Below are positions 40,914-51,645 of a stretch of 64,000 nucleotides of DNA, piece by piece (the stretch's first letter is position 1; every line of letters begins with the position of its first letter). The stretch is from assembly GCA_026770025.1 (NCBI GenBank), contig JAMXDE010000037.1:434001-498000 (forward strand). The letters are read 5' to 3'. The position numbers were made by a program, and so were the translations under genes. This DNA comes from Craspedostauros australis (Eukaryota; Bacillariophyta; Bacillariophyceae; Mastogloiales; Achnanthaceae). Below the pieces are notes generated by a model. The model saw nothing but the letters and a program-made list of their open reading frames with translations. It was not told where the DNA came from and made no database searches.

Positions 40914-42930
40914 ATCACGTTTGACAACGAACTCAATGAAAGCGCCCAAGCATTCAAGCAGAACATCAAGGTGGAGGGTCGCAAGTACCATCTCAAGATG
41001 CACAAGGATTGCTTCGTGGGTTCCGAAGCTGTGGACTTCTTGATCACCAGTGGTCAGGCACGGAACCGCGACGAAACGGTCATTCTGGGCAAGGCTCTGC
41101 TGGGCGCACCAACGACATTCACGTGGCATCCAAGGTCTGGCCGCTGGATGAAAACAACATCACTTTGTTGAATCACGTCCATCCACCGGAATGGCAGGAT
41201 CCTATTTCAGAAAAGGGAGATGATTCCTACGATCTGGTCGTCATCGGTGGTGGTACGGCCGGTCTCATCACAGCGGGTGGATCGGCAGGTGTCGGCGCGC
41301 GCGTCGCGATGATCGAGGAACACATGTTGGGTAGTGATTGGTACGTGCGACTTATTTGTTCGGGGGTACCAACGCAATATGATCGAAGATTGCGATTTAT
41401 CGCATGAATGTGCCGCATCACTGTGCAGCACTTGGATTTGATGATTGGAAGTGTCGTCATGCTCAGAATTGCCGTCGTTGCCGTCCTCACTGCTGACGTT
41501 CCTCCCCGGAATCCATATACAATCGCATGCACAATCGCATGCACAATCGCAATGTACGATTCCATACCCACGCATCGTAAATTGCACACTGCAACACCAC
41601 AGTCTCAATGTTGGTTGCGTGCTGTCGAAGGCCATCATTCATTCGGCGAACTTTGCGCACACCATCCGCGGCGACATGGACCATCTGAACAACGCAGGCA
41701 TCTTCGTGGACCCATCCGCGGTGCGCGTCGATTTTGAACGCGTCATGGAACGCATACGCGAGGTGCGCAGCAACATCAGTCACCACGATTCCGCAGAACG
41801 GCACTCCAAGGAACTCGGCGTCGAGATCTTCATTGGGCGTGGAAAGTTCACCTCCGAACGCACCATCGAAGTCAACGGCCGCACATCCTTCAATTCAAGC
41901 GTGCCGCGATTGCGACCGGCGGATACCCAACGCTCATTCCAATGCCGGGACTCAAGGAGCTTTACGAAAAGGCCAACACACCGCCGTCTGCCGATGGTGC
42001 CATGTCGCGTCCCATCGTCATGACCAACGAAACCGTCTTCAACATGACGAAGCAACCGAAGAACATGATCGTCATTGGTGCCGGCGTGATCGGAATGAAA
42101 CTGGCGCAAGCCATGCAGCGGTTGGGAACTTCGGTGACCGTGCTGGGTCGATCCGGCAAGGTGCTGCCAAAGGAAGACAAGGACATGGCAGAGGTCGTCA
42201 AGCAACAGATGGTCAAGGATAGCATCCAATTCCTCTTCAATGTCAAGGAGTACAAGGAGGTGGCATTGACCGGCAAGGTCCAGGACAATGGATACCCGAG
42301 ATGAAAGTGACGTTGCTGGAGAAGGGGGCGTCAGCAGGCACAACCGAGTTGGTCTTCGATGTATTGCTGGTCGCTGCCGGACGTCGTCCAAACGTCACGG
42401 GCATGGACTTGGAACTTGGAATGGTGAAGTACGACAACAAGAAGGGCATCCTTGTCAATGACAAGCTACAGACAAGTAACAGCCGCGTGTACGGAGTCGG
42501 AGACTGCTGCTCCGACTTCAAGTTCACCCACGCCGCCGACTGCATGCCCCGCGCCATCATCCGCAACTCCCTGTTCTTCGGAAAGGATCTGGATGAGCGT
42601 GAGGTTCCGTACACCGTCATTGAGAAGCACTTCAAGGACAACGATCGGGCCATTCTGGATGACAAGACGGCAGGCTTTGTTCGGTTCCGACTCGACAGCA
42701 AGGGCACGATCCTTGGCGCCTCCGTTGTGGGAGAAGGTGCTGGCAACATGATCTCCGAAGTCACGCTGGCCATTCAATCTGGCACAAGCATCACCGCATT
42801 ATCCGCCGTCATCCATCCTTATCCGATGACGGCAGAAGTCCTGCGGCAGTCGGGAGATGTCTACGACAAGGCTCGACTCACGACAGCTGTAAAGAAGCTG
42901 CTACGCGGCATGGTGAAGCTACAATTCTAA
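40914..42930 (+). pseudogene. DEP-domain + pyridine-nucleotide-disulfide oxidoreductase, three frame breaks
   Basis: A DEP domain (AQAFKQNIKVEGRKYHLKMHKDCFVGSEAVDFL) is followed by a mercuric-reductase/lipoamide-dehydrogenase-like enzyme: FAD motif YDLVVIGGGTAGLITAGG, redox pair in SDCLNVGCVLSKAI, NAD motif MIVIGAGVIGMKLAQAM, second FAD motif RVYGVGDC, and a dimerisation domain to VKLQF. A GT-AG intron (41341-41602) splits the redox motif and joins cleanly. Three one-base shifts break the frame: near 41105 (at GGG), near 41888 (at TCC) and near 42294 (at CCC). Each sits at a short C or G run, and one extra base there would restore the family sequence. So either the gene is newly dead or the assembly has homopolymer errors. 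The start is uncertain. DEP domains usually direct membrane or G-protein contacts. The fusion is one I associate with stramenopiles. Confidence 0.75.
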
Positions 42931-43177
42931 TAATTCTCGGAACGTCCAGCCTCTCTGTGTATTTTCCCTCCAATCTTTGCAACAATCCGCCACACCATCC
43001 CCATGGCCAACACGGCTTGTGCTCTCGTTAGCGATCGTGCTCTTCGTGCATGTAGCTGTGTGCTGGAGGGTGATCTCCGAGTGAGCAGAGGGTCCTCGCA
43101 GTATCAGCAGTTGTTCTGAAAGCCATCTCTGGCTCATCTCACCGCATCGAAGTTTAATGCGCATACTTGGAAGCTTG

Positions 43178-43182
43178 AACAT
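43178..43182. repeat. Target-site duplication, left copy, copia element 2
   Basis: AACAT here and at 52331-52335 directly flank the element; 5 bases is the usual copia size. Confidence 0.85.
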
Positions 43183-43867
43183 AGTTAGGATTCGGGCGTA
43201 GGCGTCACGAATCGGTGGAGAATGCCTCGTGAATCTGCCGGCTTCGGGATAGCCGTGTGGTGCAGTTCAAGAGAGGTGTACTGTTTGAAGAGTTATAACT
43301 TGTAACGATGAGAAGTAGAGTGCTTTGTAGCTAATCCTTGTCTGTTATTATGAGTTAGCTTATTGGTGTTAGTAGGGTGAAGAAACGATGCCACACAACT
43401 TGGCAAGACCCTGCACTGATGCACTTGATTCAGTGCAACAGAGTAGACAATCAATACAGTGCTTTGCTCTCCGCACATGTAGTTACACTGCAGTGTAGGT
43501 CATGACAATCAGTAGTGACGGTCATGAAGCAGTGGCTGTGGCTGAAGCTGACCCTCGGATTCCATTGCTTGAGTTGAAGCAAGTTGGATACTCATGTTGA
43601 GACCACGGTAGTAGTGTGGTGATCATCAGCATGAAGGAATCGAGGTATGTTGTAGTAAGGAGGATCTGAAGAGCATATAGTTCCCAGGTGGGGTGTGAGT
43701 CAGGTCGGTCAGGTTTGAGTTGTGATGGATTCGTGAATGGAGGAGAGGAAGGAGGAGAAAAGATTTGGTGGTCGATCAAGTCGGAAGATTTCGCGCCAAA
43801 ACAAGAATTTCTCCCATCGGGTTGATACCGTGTTCGGTAATGGTCTGTCCCTCATTGAATCTCAACT
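43183..43867 (-). repeat. LTR of copia element 2 (3' LTR)
   Basis: 685 bases. It contains a hairpin (TGCACTGA at 43412-43419 against TCAGTGCA at 43430-43437) and a 14-base palindrome TACACTGCAGTGTA at 43484-43497. Confidence 0.95.
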
Positions 43868-43950
43868 CTCCCTCTCAGTGTTGGGTCGTGATTGGAGTTG
43901 TGGTATCGATGAAAACTTCATCCTTCGTTGTTGTTTGTTATTGTTGGTTG

Positions 43951-46900
43951 TTACCAACCCATGATCTTGAATCGCAGGTATTCGAAGACTGCGATGGACA
44001 ATCCTTTGGTGAAGATGTCGGCCAGTTGCTCCGGTGTTGCGATGTGCTGGATGTAAATGAACCCTGCCTTGACCCAGTACCAAAAGAAGTGCCACTTAGT
44101 CAGGAAGTGCTTGGTGCGCGCGGTTGGTTGATGATTGGTAGCAAGGGAAATGCAGGCTTGGTTGTCCTCAAACACTGTGCACTGGAGGTTGGTGTGCAGC
44201 AGCATGTTAGTGCCGGCGTTGTTGATGACTTGGCGGATGAGCTGTTGGATGGGAATCAGCGTGCGCATTGCCAGAGAGAGAGCGGCGTACTCGGACTCCA
44301 TCGTAGATAGAGCAATCTCAGTTTGGAGTTTGGACTTCCAAATAAGGGGACACCCTCCCAATGTGATGAGGTAACCAGTGCGCGACTTGACGGAGACGGG
44401 GTCCTTGCTGTCTTCTCGTCCGTAGAGTCCTGCGAAGTCTGCATCCACGTAGCACTTGAGGTCAAGCTGCCCGGTGGGACGCACGATAGTACCCTTGTCC
44501 TCAGTGTGCTTGAGGTAGCGCATGATGCGCTTGATGGCCTTGGCATGTGAGCGGCGAGGGTCGCTTCCGAAGCGAGCGACTTGGGAGACTGCGAATGCCA
44601 GGTCGGGGCGAGTGTTCGTCGTGAGATACAACAGCATGCCGACGACGGAGCGGTAGTTCCATGGTTCGTTCATGGGAGGCTCATGCTTGCACTGTCCCAG
44701 TGCGAGCTGCGTAGTTGGTACGGGGCACGGACTGCAGTTCGCCATTTTCGTAGTGGCGAGGATCTTCTTGATTAATCCTGGCTGGCGGAGATGGACCGTG
44801 TCTGCTTTTGGATCACGGCTGAGCTCGATTCCCAGGAACTCGTTAAAGCTTCCTTCTTGGGTGAGCTCGAAACCGAGGTCACGCATTGACTTGATGAAAT
44901 TGTCGGCGGCTTGCTTGGTCTTGGAGGCGATGCCCGCATCGTCAACGTAGAGGACGATCATGATGTCCTTCTTGATGAACAAACACTGCTCTTGGTCGCA
45001 GGCCTTGAAGCCGATCGTAGTGAGGGCTCGGATAAGGTGTTCATACCAGAGGCGAGGAGCAATCGTCAAGCCGTACAGGCTCTTGCGGAGCTTGAGGCAG
45101 GTGTCGGGACCCTTCGTTGATTTGAATCCGCGAGGGAGATGAAGGTAGACGGGCTTGTGGATGGATGCTTGCACGAAAGCGTTCGTGAAGTCAATGGAAG
45201 TTGTTGTCCAGCCCATGACGATGGAGGTGCTGAGGAAGATGCGAACGGATGACCATGCAACGACTGGTGCGTAGGTGGAGGCGTCCTCATGCATGAGGTC
45301 TCCACGGCAACACCAGCGTCCCTTGTATTTCTTGATGGTTCCGTCGGGAAGGCGCTTGCGACGAAAGACCCAGGTTCCTGGAAAGATGCGATCGTTGACG
45401 ACGTCGATCTTCTTCACTTCCTCCCACGTGCCCTTTTCCGTGAGATCTCGAATCTCCTTTTCGGCGGCTTGCATCCACTCGTCCTTATTGTCGTCGCGAA
45501 TGGCTTCGTCGAAGGAGAGGGTGTCTGGGTCGGTGTTGGATGCCTTGTACACCGAGGTGCGTTCGGTGATATCCAAGTCGCCACCTGCGGCGAAGTAGCT
45601 CATCATGCGATTATCGACGTAGGTGGGGTAGTTTGTTGCGTCCTTCTGTGGCTCGATGATTGCGACAGAGTAGGCATGCTGTTCGATGTTCGCCCATGTG
45701 GTTGGTGGAATACACTTCGCTGTGTCGAGGATGAATGACGGATTGATGTCGAGCGTGGATGACGAGTCGATGTCGAGCATGGATCCTTGATTAGCAGAGC
45801 GAGTCGCTGGGGCCGAAGTGAGTGGCGCCGTGTTCGACTCAATCATGCCTTGGACGAATTGCTCAATCTCATATTCGCTTGGACGTAGCCACGGTCCTGG
45901 TCGGATCGTCGTTACTTGGCGACGGAGTAGCTCGAATGCAAGTCGGTAGTGATGATTTTCGATCATCGCGTTCCACACGGAGCGAGTTCTTTGGACGAAC
46001 GCTTCTGCGCTGTACGCAGATTTGGGTGGAAGGTACCCTTGGTTCATCAAGTGCTCGGGATCTTGGTAGTACCATGGCCCCGATTTGGCCTTGGACATGA
46101 AGTCGAGAGCGTCGAAGCGGGGTTCCATCGTGCCTGTGCTGATGAAGGTACTCAGCTTCTCCACAAACTGCTCGACGGCGTGGTCAGTGGCCAGTCGGAG
46201 AAGGTCTTCGTTGAGAAAGACGCTGTTGAGGTCTTTCTCGAAGTGATCTTCCATGTCCGAGTGGAAGTTGTTGTACGTCTCCTGAAAAGGAGTCGCGCCT
46301 TCCTCGGTCATGTCGTCGGGGTCCGGTTGCCACCAATCGGCCATGTTGATGCTTGCTTCTTCTACTTCAGCCGCCTTTGGGGCGAACGTTGGAAGTACGA
46401 CGTTGGTTGGCTGTGGATTCAAAGTGTTGAATCGACCTCGAAGTCTGCGCAACAAGTAGTGGGCGTCCACCTTAAATTGGTGTAGATCGATGGAGAGAGA
46501 GTCGCTGCCTTTGCGTTGGAGAGGTTCGATTGTGTGTAGGCAATCGACAACAGCTTGTGAGAATGTAATGATTGATGACGAGTCGGGGTGCAATTCCCTG
46601 GGTTTTGCGGCCTGTTCGATTTCTTCCAAGGTAGCTACTGCGGGGCAGAAGTAGTAATCATCGGTGCCTTCGTCGTCCAACCAGGCTGCTTTGCCTCCCA
46701 TACGCGCGTACGTGAATCGCTTTGGTTGTTTGCGATTTCTCGTGCTTCGAAGCCTTGTTGGCGTTGGCTCAGACTTAGGCATCGTGGGTGGCGTGGAGCT
46801 GGTATCAATTTGCGTCGGAGTTGGAAGTGGTAATGGAGTTGCCGGTTCTGAAATTGGCGACTCTTGGAGAGGTGAACTCGATTGCGGTTGAAGTGTTCGC

Positions 46901-49900
46901 TGGTCCGATGATTCTATAGTAGGATCAGATACCGGGGACTCATAGGTAGCTCCCTCTGTCGAAGACATTTGCCTGTCGGCTCCCTCTGAGACTGGAATCG
47001 GAGGGGCGAGAGCTTCACTCATGAGATCGGGTATCTGTTGCGTCGTTGGTTGCGACTCTTTCGCCAATACCTGTGGCGCTCTTTCACGGATGGTTTGTTG
47101 GTTTCGCGTATCAATTCTCGGTGGTTGAGTATTATCGTCGTTGCGTTGTAACCGGTTGTGGTCTCGCGTGTCTGATGCGAAGATGTCGTCCTGCTCCATT
47201 GATTCCACATCGTCGTCATCGAATGGATATTGGAAGGTGGTGTCACCAAACATGCGAGTCCATTCTTCCGATTGATAGCTTGGAAGTTGCTTCAAGTCGG
47301 TAGCAATCGTTGCGAACCAGTCATCGAACACGACATGGAACTGAGGGGTAATGGAACCTGTCCGTGGTGATAGGACTAGAGGTACGGTTGAAGCGTGCTT
47401 TGTAGAGAGACCCATGTTCACGTATCTCTCTCCTCTTGGTTCCCATCGGGGTATCTTGCGTCCATCGGCCAGTGCTTTGTTAAGGACATAGACTGGACTG
47501 CCCCATACGTGCAGGTTATGAAGTTGCTTGAGGGGAAGGCGGATGCGTGACAGAACATCATAAGGTGTGAGGCCAGTGGCGGGATTAGGCACGCGATTAT
47601 AGATGTACGCGGCGTGTACGACGGCCATTGGCCACAGTTGAGCGTCAAACATCGTTGGCCAGTGGATGCTTTGATGCATCATCATGGTTCGGGCCATTGA
47701 GACAATTGTTCGAATGCTTCGCTCGGCGATTCCATTGTGGTGATGTGCGCCGACACCTGCGAATCGATGGACTTGATGGAATATCTCAAGGTGTTTGGAG
47801 TATTCGGGCGAGGTGAAGGTGGTGGCGTTATTGGATAGATATGATCGTACGGGGACTCCAACATCACGACACATCAATTCGAACCGTTCCTTGGCTTCGA
47901 GGGTGGCGTGCGTAGTTAGCGCTGCCACAGGTTCCACATGGATGTATCCTGATGCGTGATCGACGAAGATGGCTCCGCCTTTGTACATTTCGTTTGGATC
48001 GCCTTTGCCTCGTCCTGAGAAGAGGCGTCCTGGCGTTCGACCGACGAAGTGGTCCACTGATACTTGTTGTCCTGGGAACAAGTGATCGGTGCGCAAAACT
48101 CCTTGTTTGTCACGGACGACATGTTGAGTTATTCCTGGGGATGGGCGACGGTGCAGCTTTCCGAACTGGCATGCGGCGCAGAGCGGAAGGCTTGTGACCC
48201 TTGCCGCAGCTGTGTGCATCTTTCTAGATGATTCTGACCCAGTGAGCGTACCCGAACGCAGCAGGAACTTCACTCGACTGAAGGATAAGTGTCCGAGACG
48301 ATAGTGCCACCGAAGAAGTTCTTTTTGCGGTTGAGTGAGGTTCACGTTGTGGTCGGACACGGTAGAGACGATGGACGTTAGTGCAGCTGGCACGTCATGG
48401 ATGTTGTCGGCGCTGTAGCCCACTGATGTTGGTAGCCTTGTGGATTTCTTGTAGTTCGCTACGATTGCATTGCGATCGTCGTTTCCCAGGATTCCGCTGA
48501 GTTTGCAGGAGGATTTGTCGAACACGATTGTTTCGCCCTGGTACTCTTCAAGGAGACTGGAAGTGCTGATTAGCTTGACCTTTGATTCGGGAACATGGAA
48601 AGCAGGCAGTCGCAATTTGCGAGGGCTTCCAGTTACATCAAGGACATACCACTCGACAGTGCCCAACGCATTCACTTGGATTTTCTTGAGGAATCCGTTG
48701 AGAAAGGTCGGTCGTGGTGGAGGACTTGGAGTAGAACAGAAATTGTTGAGGTCATTTGTCACAGAAATTGATGCTCCGCTGTCCCATACAAGCTCAAATG
48801 GAGCATCGGGTGAGAGATAACTCTCAGCTTTAGCTGGAGATGCGAAAGCATTGCGATTGGAGAAGTAGGAAGCTAGACCTTGCAGAGTGAGTAGTGCTGG
48901 CATGTCATTGTCACATTGTTGCTTTTGATTTCGATCATACATCAAGTCAATTCCGCGAGTCGGGTACAGGCTCCAGAGATTTCGTGAGATGGATGAGGTG
49001 CGACCTTCTTGGCGGGGCAATTTTGCTGTCGTGAGTGTTTGGTTTTTACCATAAGTGGAATTTTTCGATTGATTCCAGTGACGACGTTTTGATCTGTGAT
49101 TGCGAGATTTGGTCCGAGCCTGGGGATGCCACACACGTTTTGTTCGTGGGGAGTTTCCTTTCGACACGTTTACGGGTTTGGGTCCATCTGGGTCGAGACT
49201 TTCCATTACGAGATCGTAGAGACTGCGTTTCACGGCTCCATTGAAGTGTGTTGGACGTTTGTGCACTTGTTTGTACCGTTCTTTGACTCGTGCCTTGTTG
49301 TAGACTAGGTCAGCAGAGTTGATTGAGTCAGGTCTTCGTGGAACGTTCGTGTGGAGGAGTAGTAGAGTTACGGCGATTAGCATCCAGGCATTAGCTGCCG
49401 CGATGTACCACCCATACTCTACTCCGATAGTGATGACTTGGAGTGAGGCGAAGAGGAGAACCATTCCAACGATGCTACCGAAGTAGTTGAAGGAGGTGAA
49501 GAGGTTCCAGACGAGAGACCACCAGGTGTCTTCGTTTTGACTGGAGGCGGCTGTGAAGCATGTCCACGCAGCCATGTCAATGGAGAGGTTGTCCTGTTTG
49601 GGAGCTTGCCTGCCCTTTGCCTTCGCCTTGAACTTGAAGTTGTCCTGGTGACTCTCGGTGTTGTGCGAGAGACGCCAGCGGCGGCACTTGGCGCACCACA
49701 TGAACGTCTTGTCGTTGACAAGCTTGCGCTGTGGCTCACCGGGCTTGGGAGCTTTGGACGACCAGCCCTGGCCGGCGTTGCGTTTGGCGTCGCGTTCCTT
49801 GGGCTTCTTGAAGTTGTTTCTCTTTCCATCGTTCTTGGAGAAACCCTTGTGTTGCTCGAGAACGTTGGCGCTTGGATTCTGGACGACGTTGTTGGCGTAC

Positions 49901-51216
49901 GAGTACTTGGGCACGTTGCTATCTCTGGTACGCCTGATGGCATGCCAGCGATTTCCGCGCACTTCGTTTTCGTACGACGCCTCGGCCTTGTTGCAGATTG
50001 CCATCCATGTGAGGTCTTTTGCGGCAAGCTGTGGGCGAGCGTACTCGTACGTGAAGACGGGGAGACGCATGAGGATTTCCTCAAGGCTATCCTTCATCAC
50101 ATAGAGAGGACGTCGGTACTGTTCACCAGACCGGATCTGTCCTCCAGCCTGCAGGAAGGCGTCGAGGATCGTTTGGAGGAGACGAAGGTCGAAGCGACCG
50201 GCGTCGTCGAGGCGCTTGCAAAGAGCACGAAGGTGGACTGCCATGAGACCAACGTTCTCGTTTGGAAAACGTCTGCAGTTGACTTCGCGGATCTTGGCTG
50301 CGAGGGCGTCTTGTTCATCCAAGGAGTTGGCCGAGTTGCTGTTCATGAACTCAACGAAAAGAGTGATGAAGTTATCGTGGAACTTCGGCTCGATTCGGTT
50401 CATGAGCTGGTCTTCGAGGACTGGATCAAGACTGTCACGGAAGAACGCTGAGGCTGTCTCGTTGTTCTGGACGTCGTAGTGATCCCACTTCAGATGGAAG
50501 TTGTCGAAGTGCTTGGTGGCATCTTCAAGAGTGAAGGCGGCTGGTGAGTCCAGGACGCAAGTCATCCCTGACTCTGCGTTGGCGTCAGCGATGTACGCCA
50601 TGGTGAGGAGTCCGGTTCTTGCCATGTGGTTTCGCACCAGGCGGATGAACTGCTGGATGTTCCCTCCTTTCTTGAACTTGTCGGTGAGTCCTTGCTCTCG
50701 CTTGGACTGGTTGGTGGAGTCAGCACCGTTATGGAGGATTCTCTGTTGTTGAGAGTTGGTCCACCTGGTGTGTGACTCGTCTTGGAGGCCGGTCCAGTGC
50801 CCGTTTGGTGCGCCTGCGGTCCAGGGTACCCAGTTGCGTCCTTGCTTGAGGATGCCTCCCATGATGGGAACGGTTGGTTTTCCAGAGAGGTCGTGGTCGT
50901 CGTCTTCGCTGTCCTCTTCTGACTTTCTGCTCTTCTTGGGCATGGGAGTTTCCATGTCGAAGATGCTGTTGCCGAGGAAGGACTGTTCCGTTCGAGGTCT
51001 TGTGTCGCCAGCGGAGCGGCTGCGCTCGAGACCGGGACGGCTTGGGGTCGTGGTGGCTGTCGCCGCTGCTTGGGCAGTGGCTATAGCCGCGTTTGCTGCT
51101 TCTGCAGCGGCTTCGGCCGCCAACGTCGCCTGTGTGAGGCGAGCGTTCTCGACCGTGATCGCTTCGAGCTGCGCTTGCAGCTCTTCCAGCGTGGCAGTTG
51201 TTGTCTCTTCCGCCAT
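43951..51216 (-). CDS. Gag-pol polyprotein of copia element 2, with internal membrane segments
   Basis: One frame of 2421 codons. It starts with a coiled-coil-like Ala/Glu-rich segment (1-60). Gag follows to about 530, ending in a Cys/His cluster WCAKCRRWRLSHNTESH rather than a plain CCHC knuckle. Next are two or three hydrophobic stretches (about 562-625: SIVGMVLLFASLQVITIGV and AAANAWMLIAVTLLLLH) that look membrane-spanning. Then come the protease (VWDSGASISVT, about 810), the integrase zinc domain (WHYRLGHL, CAACQFGK, about 965-1025) and core (VSVDHFVGR on), a long Pro/Ser/Thr linker, reverse transcriptase (WVFRRKRLPDG, VLYVDDAGIAS at about 2089) and RNase H (CYVDADFAGLYG, STMESEYAALS). 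It belongs to the same clade as the element at the right edge, from their pol similarity. Confidence 0.95.
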   Translation of the reverse strand: MAEETTTATLEELQAQLEAITVENARLTQATLAAEAAAEAANAAIATAQAAATATTTPSRPGLERSRSAGDTRPRTEQSFLGNSIFDMETPMPKKSRKSEEDSEDDDHDLSGKPTVPIMGGILKQGRNWVPWTAGAPNGHWTGLQDESHTRWTNSQQQRILHNGADSTNQSKREQGLTDKFKKGGNIQQFIRLVRNHMARTGLLTMAYIADANAESGMTCVLDSPAAFTLEDATKHFDNFHLKWDHYDVQNNETASAFFRDSLDPVLEDQLMNRIEPKFHDNFITLFVEFMNSNSANSLDEQDALAAKIREVNCRRFPNENVGLMAVHLRALCKRLDDAGRFDLRLLQTILDAFLQAGGQIRSGEQYRRPLYVMKDSLEEILMRLPVFTYEYARPQLAAKDLTWMAICNKAEASYENEVRGNRWHAIRRTRDSNVPKYSYANNVVQNPSANVLEQHKGFSKNDGKRNNFKKPKERDAKRNAGQGWSSKAPKPGEPQRKLVNDKTFMWCAKCRRWRLSHNTESHQDNFKFKAKAKGRQAPKQDNLSIDMAAWTCFTAASSQNEDTWWSLVWNLFTSFNYFGSIVGMVLLFASLQVITIGVEYGWYIAAANAWMLIAVTLLLLHTNVPRRPDSINSADLVYNKARVKERYKQVHKRPTHFNGAVKRSLYDLVMESLDPDGPKPVNVSKGNSPRTKRVWHPQARTKSRNHRSKRRHWNQSKNSTYGKNQTLTTAKLPRQEGRTSSISRNLWSLYPTRGIDLMYDRNQKQQCDNDMPALLTLQGLASYFSNRNAFASPAKAESYLSPDAPFELVWDSGASISVTNDLNNFCSTPSPPPRPTFLNGFLKKIQVNALGTVEWYVLDVTGSPRKLRLPAFHVPESKVKLISTSSLLEEYQGETIVFDKSSCKLSGILGNDDRNAIVANYKKSTRLPTSVGYSADNIHDVPAALTSIVSTVSDHNVNLTQPQKELLRWHYRLGHLSFSRVKFLLRSGTLTGSESSRKMHTAAARVTSLPLCAACQFGKLHRRPSPGITQHVVRDKQGVLRTDHLFPGQQVSVDHFVGRTPGRLFSGRGKGDPNEMYKGGAIFVDHASGYIHVEPVAALTTHATLEAKERFELMCRDVGVPVRSYLSNNATTFTSPEYSKHLEIFHQVHRFAGVGAHHHNGIAERSIRTIVSMARTMMMHQSIHWPTMFDAQLWPMAVVHAAYIYNRVPNPATGLTPYDVLSRIRLPLKQLHNLHVWGSPVYVLNKALADGRKIPRWEPRGERYVNMGLSTKHASTVPLVLSPRTGSITPQFHVVFDDWFATIATDLKQLPSYQSEEWTRMFGDTTFQYPFDDDDVESMEQDDIFASDTRDHNRLQRNDDNTQPPRIDTRNQQTIRERAPQVLAKESQPTTQQIPDLMSEALAPPIPVSEGADRQMSSTEGATYESPVSDPTIESSDQRTLQPQSSSPLQESPISEPATPLPLPTPTQIDTSSTPPTMPKSEPTPTRLRSTRNRKQPKRFTYARMGGKAAWLDDEGTDDYYFCPAVATLEEIEQAAKPRELHPDSSSIITFSQAVVDCLHTIEPLQRKGSDSLSIDLHQFKVDAHYLLRRLRGRFNTLNPQPTNVVLPTFAPKAAEVEEASINMADWWQPDPDDMTEEGATPFQETYNNFHSDMEDHFEKDLNSVFLNEDLLRLATDHAVEQFVEKLSTFISTGTMEPRFDALDFMSKAKSGPWYYQDPEHLMNQGYLPPKSAYSAEAFVQRTRSVWNAMIENHHYRLAFELLRRQVTTIRPGPWLRPSEYEIEQFVQGMIESNTAPLTSAPATRSANQGSMLDIDSSSTLDINPSFILDTAKCIPPTTWANIEQHAYSVAIIEPQKDATNYPTYVDNRMMSYFAAGGDLDITERTSVYKASNTDPDTLSFDEAIRDDNKDEWMQAAEKEIRDLTEKGTWEEVKKIDVVNDRIFPGTWVFRRKRLPDGTIKKYKGRWCCRGDLMHEDASTYAPVVAWSSVRIFLSTSIVMGWTTTSIDFTNAFVQASIHKPVYLHLPRGFKSTKGPDTCLKLRKSLYGLTIAPRLWYEHLIRALTTIGFKACDQEQCLFIKKDIMIVLYVDDAGIASKTKQAADNFIKSMRDLGFELTQEGSFNEFLGIELSRDPKADTVHLRQPGLIKKILATTKMANCSPCPVPTTQLALGQCKHEPPMNEPWNYRSVVGMLLYLTTNTRPDLAFAVSQVARFGSDPRRSHAKAIKRIMRYLKHTEDKGTIVRPTGQLDLKCYVDADFAGLYGREDSKDPVSVKSRTGYLITLGGCPLIWKSKLQTEIALSTMESEYAALSLAMRTLIPIQQLIRQVINNAGTNMLLHTNLQCTVFEDNQACISLATNHQPTARTKHFLTKWHFFWYWVKAGFIYIQHIATPEQLADIFTKGLSIAVFEYLRFKIMGW

Positions 51217-51645
51217 GATGGATGACGGGGACTTCTCGAATGGTCTTCGGACTTCGAGGGGATCGATCTGTTTGCCTTCTCTTGCTTTTGCTCGACTTCA
51301 CTTCGTTGGGAAGGTGTGCACTGAAGTTCGATGCAGGCTTGGGGAGGCTGGCACTCGGTCGGCGAGTGCGGTTATTGCTTGCTTTGGCAGAGGCTTCTGA
51401 GGTCCGACCTTGGGTCGCTTACCTTCAGCTGGGACTTTTGTCCTCGTGAGTGGCTCGGTTTTCGAGCGTTGGGGATCTGATTTCAGATCAGATGCATACG
51501 ATGAGGACGTGGTCCTTTGATGGAGGCTCGGTCTGCGAGCTTTGCCTTTTTGGCTTAGTCTCAGAGAGACTCTTGCGATCGGTTGGCAGAGGAAGATGCT
51601 CGGTGGAGTTGTTTAGAGAGTATTTGGCAACCACTCGCAGCTACC

